This document shows positions 59,398 through 64,000 of a stretch of DNA of 64,000 bases, in pieces; within the stretch, counting starts at the first letter, position 1; each line of letters starts with the position of its first letter. The translations under genes were made by a program, and so were the position numbers. Source of the stretch: an uncultured Clostridia bacterium (GTDB lineage: Bacteria > Bacillota > Clostridia > Christensenellales > UBA1242). The stretch covers positions 1-64,000 of the forward strand of contig CALWQM010000005.1 in NCBI GenBank assembly GCA_944383685.1. The letters are read 5' to 3'. The notes beneath the pieces are model-generated. The model did not search any database, was not told where the DNA came from, and worked only from the letters and a program-made list of their open reading frames with translations.

Positions 59398-60330
59398 TTA
59401 TAACGCAATGGTTTCGGTAAATCCATTTTTATATTCAAACAAATATCCTGTTTCTAAAACTGTAATAGTAAAGGTTTCTTTAATTTCATTTTCGTTTGTT
59501 GAATTTTTAACTTCAACACTATATTTATTTGGATTATTATTATATTGTGTCAATTCATATTTAACTTCACTTTTAATCTCTGTAGAATTATCTATGAATT
59601 CAAGCTCCAATTTTTTTTCAGATCTTTCATTTTCATATTCTACTTCTGTTTTATTTAACAATCTATTGTTTTTGTAAATAGAATATTCATATTCAATTTC
59701 ATCATTTTCAGCACTATGTTCGATTTCCACATAATCATTTGGAGTATCCATTGACCAAGTTTTAAATTCAATAGAAACCTCAGTTTCTCTTCCTTCCTTT
59801 TCATACTCTCTCATACCTGACACATTAAAGGTTTCATTTCCAACTGTAATTACTCCTTCAAGTGTTGTGTTTATTTCAAGTTCAATTTCATTATCATCAA
59901 TTTCTTCTTTTGTTTCTGTATTTATTTCTTTATAATACATAACAAAAGTTTCTGTTTCTCCAGTGATTGTAGGGATACTCATTGTCATTTTAAGATTATA
60001 TGTTCCATAATATTCATCGTTTTCTGTGACTTCACCATTTGAAAAATAATCATTCCCACTTGATAATAGACCTTGAAACATATCCATATAACTTGCTATG
60101 CTGTTAACATCTGTTTCACTTATAGTTGAAGGTCGTGAAACTTCGTTCATTGAACTTAAACTTTGTGTTCCAGATTCTTGTAAATAACTTACACTTGAAA
60201 CAGCTGCCATAGCATAAAAATTCTGAGCATCAATGTTAGATTGATTTTCTCCACAACAACCCGCAGAAATCACACCAACTGAAGCAACCATTGCACATGC
60301 CAGTCCAAACCCTAAAAGCTTTTTTTTCAT
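59398..60330 (-). CDS. Predicted lipoprotein, unknown function
   Basis: A 310-aa exported protein. The N-terminus MKKKLLGFGLACAMVASVG is a signal peptide, and VISAGCC offers a lipobox-like site (SAG-C near residue 24, with Ser instead of Leu at -3), so lipid attachment is likely but not certain. After a Gln/Ser-rich linker the mature part is Glu/Asn/Thr-rich and almost all beta strand, with repeated acidic runs (ETKEEIDDNEIELEI, EHSAENDEIEYEYSIYKN). The fold resembles the shell of a beta-sandwich or lipocalin-like cell-envelope protein; I do not recognise the family. AAGGAGG precedes ATG 60330. It is a single-gene unit with its own promoter and terminator. Confidence 0.75.
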   Translation of the reverse strand: MKKKLLGFGLACAMVASVGVISAGCCGENQSNIDAQNFYAMAAVSSVSYLQESGTQSLSSMNEVSRPSTISETDVNSIASYMDMFQGLLSSGNDYFSNGEVTENDEYYGTYNLKMTMSIPTITGETETFVMYYKEINTETKEEIDDNEIELEINTTLEGVITVGNETFNVSGMREYEKEGRETEVSIEFKTWSMDTPNDYVEIEHSAENDEIEYEYSIYKNNRLLNKTEVEYENERSEKKLELEFIDNSTEIKSEVKYELTQYNNNPNKYSVEVKNSTNENEIKETFTITVLETGYLFEYKNGFTETIAL

Positions 60331-60349
60331 AAAATATCCTCCTTATAAT

Positions 60350-60379
60350 TTTATAACATATTTATTTTCATTTGGTCAA
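60350..60379 (-). promoter_or_regulatory. Promoter of the lipoprotein gene
   Basis: Minus strand TTGACC (60379-60374), 18-nt spacer, TATAAA (60355-60350) preceded by TGT. Confidence 0.7.
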
Positions 60380-60440
60380 CTAAATAAACATACACAAGAT
60401 TATATAAAGAATGATTGAAACATAAAAAATATAAAAAGTA

Positions 60441-60476
60441 AAAAGATAGTGTTTTAAAATGATTACACTATCTTTT
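60441..60476. terminator. Terminator of the DUF2188 gene
   Basis: AAAAGATAGTGT (60441-60452) pairs with ACACTATCTTTT (60465-60476), with A/T flanks on both sides. It lies downstream of the leftward gene ending at 60560. Confidence 0.85.
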
Positions 60477-60559
60477 TATTAAAATTTAACAAATGATATG
60501 TTTTATTTTAAATATTTATGTACAGACTTAAAGACTTTTTTATGATAATATAAAATTAA

Positions 60560-60973
60560 TTATTTTTTCTTTTGGAACTTACCATCTTTTTTATGTACTA
60601 TAACTTTTAAATTTTGAGACTCACAAAGTTCTTTAACTCGTTTAAGAGCTTCTTCTTTTGTTGGGTAAGAGGTTATAACTCTCTTTGCTCCATCTTTCTT
60701 AATTTGCCAAGTTTTATCTTCTTTGTTGTAAATAACTCTGTAAACACCCTTCTTTTCTTTTTGTTCCACTTTTTCCTCCTTATCTTCTTTTGGAGTTTTG
60801 TTTTCCTTTGTTTTAACTGTTTTTGCAGCAGTCTTTTTTTGTTTTGTTTCTTTCACAGTTTTTTCTTCTTCTTTTACGGAACTATCGTTTTCTTTTTCTT
60901 CAACTTCTTGTGTTTGTGCCTTTTCAATTTTTTCTTCGTTTTTAGATTTCTTTTTCTTTCCAAATAACCACAT
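60560..60973 (-). CDS. DUF2188-domain protein with Lys/Glu-rich N-terminal half
   Basis: A 137-aa cytoplasmic protein. Residues 1 to about 75 are Lys/Glu-rich low-complexity sequence, probably disordered, much like the N-terminus of the hydrolase at 47686. Residues from about 76 form the DUF2188 fold: GVYRVIYNKEDKTWQIKKDG, ITSYPTKEEALKRVKEL, LKVIVHKKDGKFQ (strand, helix, strand). DUF2188 proteins are small and widespread, and no function is established for them. TAAGGAG lies upstream of ATG 60973, with a strong promoter at 61025-60997. The Lys-rich half could bind nucleic acid or acidic membrane (inference). Confidence 0.82.
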   Translation of the reverse strand: MWLFGKKKKSKNEEKIEKAQTQEVEEKENDSSVKEEEKTVKETKQKKTAAKTVKTKENKTPKEDKEEKVEQKEKKGVYRVIYNKEDKTWQIKKDGAKRVITSYPTKEEALKRVKELCESQNLKVIVHKKDGKFQKKK

Positions 60974-60996
60974 ATTTTTTTCTCCTTATATTAATA

Positions 60997-61025
60997 ATTA
61001 TATAACTTTTTGTTTGAAAAATCAA
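60997..61025 (-). promoter_or_regulatory. Promoter of the DUF2188 gene
   Basis: Minus strand TTGATT (61025-61020), 17-nt spacer, TATAAT (61002-60997). Confidence 0.8.
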
Positions 61026-61048
61026 TAGCTATTTATCATTAAAAAAAT

Positions 61049-61432
61049 TTAATTTTCATATAAGGCTTCATAAATTTCTTTTGCAGTGTTGATTGCTTTA
61101 AAAAGGTTTTTAATTGCAATATTTTTCACAAGGTCTTCACTTGCAGAAAGATAGGAACCTAAATACATTGAAATTTGATTTAATGCTTTAATTAATTCCA
61201 TATTATTTGGATAATCATAGTCATTGGTTTCTTGAATATTTTCACCAATAACCTCTTCAATTTCTTTAAAGCAATCTTTGATTAATGCTTTCATTAAAAT
61301 TTGACCATTTTTACTGTATTTTTGAGATTCTTGAATTTCTCCATCATTAACCATCATTTCACATTTTATGAAAGAGTCACATGCATTTGCTGTGGTCTCT
61401 AAAAGTTCAGCGATGATATCTAAATTTGCCAT
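61049..61432 (-). CDS. Small helical protein of unknown function
   Basis: A 127-aa soluble protein, Met/Glu/Lys/Asn-rich and almost entirely helical, with two Cys in the first 30 residues (NACDSFIKCEMM). Start chosen at ATG 61432 because GGAGG (61440-61444) is well placed; an upstream in-frame ATG at 61459 lies in the promoter -10. No known family was recognised. The pattern of four or five amphipathic helices (ELLETTANACDSFI, GQILMKALIKDCFKEIEEVI, MELIKALNQISMYL, AIKNLFKAINTAKEIYEAL) suggests a helical bundle. It has its own promoter, divergent from the MscS gene. Confidence 0.7.
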   Translation of the reverse strand: MANLDIIAELLETTANACDSFIKCEMMVNDGEIQESQKYSKNGQILMKALIKDCFKEIEEVIGENIQETNDYDYPNNMELIKALNQISMYLGSYLSASEDLVKNIAIKNLFKAINTAKEIYEALYEN

Positions 61433-61458
61433 TTTTGCCTCCAATATTTTCTTTTTCA

Positions 61459-61486
61459 ATTATAACAATTTTTAAAATTTTTTCAA
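61459..61486 (-). promoter_or_regulatory. Promoter of the small helical protein gene
   Basis: Minus strand TTGAAA (61486-61481), 16-nt spacer, TATAAT (61464-61459) with an upstream TG. Confidence 0.75.
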
Positions 61487-61519
61487 AGTATATATTAATT
61501 AATTTTTATTTTATATTAA

Positions 61520-61548
61520 TTGACTTAAAAAAATAAGAGAGTTATAAT
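61520..61548 (+). promoter_or_regulatory. Promoter of the mscS/dinB operon
   Basis: TTGACT (61520-61525), 17-nt spacer, TATAAT (61543-61548). The ribosome site AAAGGAG follows almost at once, so the leader is about 15 nt. Confidence 0.85.
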
Positions 61549-61569
61549 TTCTCCAAAGGAGTACAAAAG

Positions 61570-62664
61570 ATGGATTGGGGAAAAATTTGGGATGACATTG
61601 TTAACTATTTTTCAACTAATGCTTGGAACATTTTATTTTTCTTTGTCATTTTAATTTTAGGTATCATAATCATTAAAATTTTGCTTACAGTGATAAGAAA
61701 GGTTTTAAGCAAAACCAAGATGGAAAAAATTGCACAGCAATTTATCTGCACAACGATTAAATTTTGCTTGTGGCTTGTTTTGATATTACTTTTGTTAAGT
61801 CAAATAGGTATTGAGATTACAGGTATTTTGACAACAATAAGTGCACTTATTCTTGCTGTTGGTATGGCACTTGAAAGTAACATGGCAAACCTTGCAAATG
61901 GCATTGTTATGGTTTCTAACCACATGTTTAAAAAGGGTGATTACATAATTGTTGATGGAGTTGAGGGGAACATCACAGACATCAATTTCCTTTTCACAAC
62001 TCTCATGACTTCGGATAATAAAAAGGTGACAATTCCAAACTCAACTTTGGTTAACAGCAGTGTTTCAAACTTGGGCGCAAATCCAAAAAGGAGAGTTGAT
62101 TTCACATTTTCAGTTGCCTATGAAAGTGATGTTGAGCTTGTTAAAAAAATTGTTATTGCTGTGATGAAGAGTGATGGCAGAGTTTATCTTGCCCCAGAAC
62201 CATTTTGCCGCCTTAAAACAATGAATGCATCAAGTTTGGATTTCTTCGCAAATTGCTGGTGTGACAATGAAGATTATTGGGATGTTTATTATTATGTTAT
62301 GGAATGGGTTTATAACGAGTTTAAACGAAACAAAATTTCTGTTCCATACAATCAACTTGAAGTTAGGGAACGCAAAGATAAAGTGCCAAACATTGTTATT
62401 GGAAAAGCTTTACCAAAACGAGTTGAAAAAATTAGACCAGAAAAGAAGCTAGATATGTTAACTTCTTGGAAGGTTAAAATGACCAGGAAGGAAAGAAAAC
62501 AAGAGAAGAAAAAGAATAAAAAATTAAAAAAGCTTGAACAAACAGAAAATCAAAACTTTGACGAAGCGGATACACAAAATAAAACTGTTGAAGAAGTGAA
62601 TACAGTTGAAGTAAAAGAAGCTGAGACAAAGAAAAATCCAAAAAAAGATAAGAAAAAAGCATGA
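61570..62664 (+). CDS. MscS family mechanosensitive ion channel
   Basis: A 364-aa small-conductance mechanosensitive channel that releases solutes when membrane tension rises. Three membrane helices are followed by the pore-lining helix and beta domain: ILTTISALILAVGMALESNMANLANGI (TM3), then FKKGDYIIVDGVEGNITDINFLFTTL and DNKKVTIPNSTLVNSSVSNLG, all typical of MscS/YggB. The C-terminal alpha/beta domain runs to about residue 275 and is followed by a Lys/Glu-rich tail of about 85 residues, a third case of basic low-complexity sequence in this window. AAAGGAG precedes ATG 61570. Its stop overlaps the start of the DNA polymerase gene by four bases (ATGA), so they are translationally coupled. Confidence 0.93.
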   Translation: MDWGKIWDDIVNYFSTNAWNILFFFVILILGIIIIKILLTVIRKVLSKTKMEKIAQQFICTTIKFCLWLVLILLLLSQIGIEITGILTTISALILAVGMALESNMANLANGIVMVSNHMFKKGDYIIVDGVEGNITDINFLFTTLMTSDNKKVTIPNSTLVNSSVSNLGANPKRRVDFTFSVAYESDVELVKKIVIAVMKSDGRVYLAPEPFCRLKTMNASSLDFFANCWCDNEDYWDVYYYVMEWVYNEFKRNKISVPYNQLEVRERKDKVPNIVIGKALPKRVEKIRPEKKLDMLTSWKVKMTRKERKQEKKKNKKLKKLEQTENQNFDEADTQNKTVEEVNTVEVKEAETKKNPKKDKKKA

Positions 62665-63884
62665 GTGAACTAAGAGCCATTTTGCATTGCGACTTGAACA
62701 ATTTTTATGCAAGTTGCGAATGTTTAATTAACAAGGAACTTAAAGGAAAGCCTGTTGCTGTTGGTGGGAATGAAGAAGACAGGCACGGTGTGATTGTGGC
62801 GGCAAACTATGAGGCAAAAAAATTTGGTGTGCGTTGTGGAGTTACCACATATCAAGCAAAGAAACTTTGCCCAGAGATACAAATTTGTCAACCACATTTT
62901 GAAGTGTATAACAAATATTCAAAACTTGTTAGAAATATTTATGAAGAATATACCGACCAAGTGGAAGTGTTTTCAATTGACGAATGTTGGCTTGATGTTA
63001 CACACAGCAAAATTTTTGGAAATCCAATTAAAATCGCTAATGAAATAAGGGAAAGAGTGAAAAAGGAAATCGGGCTGACAATTTCAGTTGGGGTGAGTTT
63101 TAATAAGACCTTTGCAAAAATTGGAAGTGATTTGAAAAAGCCAGATGCAACAACTGTTATCACACAAGAAAATTTCAAACAAAAGGTTTGGAATTTGCCA
63201 ATTGGATACATGTTTGGTGTTGGAAGAAAAAGTCAGGAAAAACTTTTAAAACTTGGAATCAACACAATAGGAGATTTGGCAAACACAGATAAAGAATTTT
63301 TAAGCAAGGAATTTGGAAAGGTTGGCGAAGAACTTTATCTTAAAGCAAATGGGCTGGACAATGATGAAGTTGGATATGTTACTGATGAAGTTATGCCCAA
63401 AAGCATTGGTAACAGTTCAACTTTTTATAAAGACTTGACAACTAAAAAAGAAATTGAACTTGCGTTCACAGTTATTGCAGAAAGTGTTGTGGAACGCATG
63501 ATAAAAAAAGGAATTGAGCATGCAAGAACAGTGGCAATAGTTGTAAGGGACAGCGATTTAAAATTCTACCAAAGGCAAACCAAAATTCAGCCATGCAGAA
63601 GCAGTGAGATTTTTGCAAAAACTGCAATAAAATTGTTTTATGAAAGTTTTTCAAACATAAAAAAAGTGAGATTGCTGGGAATTTCTGTAAGTGGTTTTCA
63701 AGAGGAAAATCAGCTCAGTATGTTTGACAGTGCAGGAAACAAAGATGTGCTTGATGAAGTTATGCTTAAAATTAGAGATAAGTTTGGACATAATATAATC
63801 AAAAGAGGTAATGCCTTAGTTGATGAAAAAATTGCAAAATCAATGGATCGTGTTCAGTTAGATAAACTTAATAAGGATGAATAA
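62661..63884 (+). CDS. dinB: Y-family DNA polymerase (DNA polymerase IV, DinB-like)
   Basis: A 407-aa translesion polymerase that copies past damaged bases without proofreading. Catalytic acids lie in HCDLNNFYASCE (metal-binding Asp near residue 11) and FSIDECWLD (Asp-Glu near 107-108). VAANYEAKKFGVRCGV and VGVSFNKTFAKIGSDLKKPDA are the fingers/palm signatures, GYMFGVGRKSQEKL is the thumb helix-hairpin-helix, and QLSMFD near residue 350 is a sliding-clamp binding motif. Length fits the family. It overlaps mscS by four bases, an unusual partner; no LexA box was seen at the shared promoter, so an SOS link is not supported here. Confidence 0.94.
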   Translation: MSELRAILHCDLNNFYASCECLINKELKGKPVAVGGNEEDRHGVIVAANYEAKKFGVRCGVTTYQAKKLCPEIQICQPHFEVYNKYSKLVRNIYEEYTDQVEVFSIDECWLDVTHSKIFGNPIKIANEIRERVKKEIGLTISVGVSFNKTFAKIGSDLKKPDATTVITQENFKQKVWNLPIGYMFGVGRKSQEKLLKLGINTIGDLANTDKEFLSKEFGKVGEELYLKANGLDNDEVGYVTDEVMPKSIGNSSTFYKDLTTKKEIELAFTVIAESVVERMIKKGIEHARTVAIVVRDSDLKFYQRQTKIQPCRSSEIFAKTAIKLFYESFSNIKKVRLLGISVSGFQEENQLSMFDSAGNKDVLDEVMLKIRDKFGHNIIKRGNALVDEKIAKSMDRVQLDKLNKDE

Positions 63885-63905
63885 ACCACTTGTAAATTGT
63901 GTATT

Positions 63906-63914
63906 TGTGGATAA
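63906..63914 (-). promoter_or_regulatory. Isolated DnaA-box match
   Basis: TGTGGATAA is an exact reverse complement of the DnaA box TTATCCACA, in AT-rich DNA after dinB. A single box this size can occur by chance in 64 kb, and no cluster or AT-rich 13-mers are visible before the window ends. Confidence 0.25.
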
Positions 63915-64000
63915 CTTATTTGCTTATTTTTAAGGAAAAACAAAATTTTTAAACAAAAAGTGTTTGATGATTTAAAATTTTCAACTTTTACTAAAATTAG

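Noticed and set aside
60614-61028. Phe/Ser-rich plus-strand frames that look like a membrane protein
   Set aside because: They are antisense to the Lys/Glu-rich half of the DUF2188 gene, which has a promoter, ribosome site and terminator.
63885-64000. Replication origin at the right end
   Set aside because: A single DnaA box match with no cluster is not enough, and the neighbouring genes (dinB, mscS) are not typical of an origin.

Overview
The window reads as the chromosome of a low-GC, Gram-positive-type anaerobe of the Bacillota, most likely an uncultured gut Clostridia lineage. The basis is AT-rich DNA, strong AAGGAGG-type ribosome sites, TTGACA/TATAAT promoters that often carry an extended TGn -10, intrinsic terminators, and families common in Clostridia (DegV, YwaF-like proteins, InlB-type repeat proteins, the GlpA/GlpB/DUF1667 trio). 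The lineage is inferred from gene content. No rRNA, tRNA, insertion sequence, phage or CRISPR array was recognised.

Layout. (1) 1-5154 is a very AT-rich defence-like patch. A C5 cytosine DNA methyltransferase, cut by the window edge, is divergent from a two-gene unit: a 1234-aa STAND-like NTPase with a nuclease-like N-terminus, and a helical HEPN-like protein. (2) 5281-7419 carries a GNAT acetyltransferase behind a leader terminator, a PnuC-like transporter and a ZIP metal transporter. (3) 7948-44322, 57% of the window, is one uninterrupted gene for a 12,124-aa surface protein. It has a signal peptide, roughly 70 InlB/Flg_new-type repeats by eye count, about 20 MucBP-like modules, a third repeat type in three copies, and a C-terminal membrane anchor without an LPXTG motif. 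(4) 44458-46315 holds a diaminopentanoate-dehydrogenase-like enzyme with a Cys/His-rich tail, and thymidylate kinase.

(5) 46457-53743 is a divergent glycerol/glycerolipid locus. Leftward run glpK, a lysophospholipase/monoacylglycerol-lipase-like hydrolase with a Lys-rich N-terminal extension, a YhhN/TMEM86-type (lysoplasmalogenase family) protein and a YhbS-like acetyltransferase. Rightward run a GlpA-like and a GlpB-like oxidoreductase and a DUF1667 protein. Together these could take lysolipids or monoacylglycerols to glycerol, glycerol 3-phosphate and DHAP. (6) 53807-59280 contains a GNAT that may be read from a leaderless message, three YwaF/TMEM164-like membrane proteins, a DegV/FakB fatty-acid-binding protein and two small membrane proteins. 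With region 5 it suggests a lipid-remodelling neighbourhood. (7) 59398-63884 holds a lipoprotein, a DUF2188 protein, a small helical protein, an MscS channel and a Y-family DNA polymerase.

The strongest candidates for something undescribed are the giant repeat protein, the methyltransferase/STAND/HEPN module, and the lipid cluster with three TMEM164-like paralogues.
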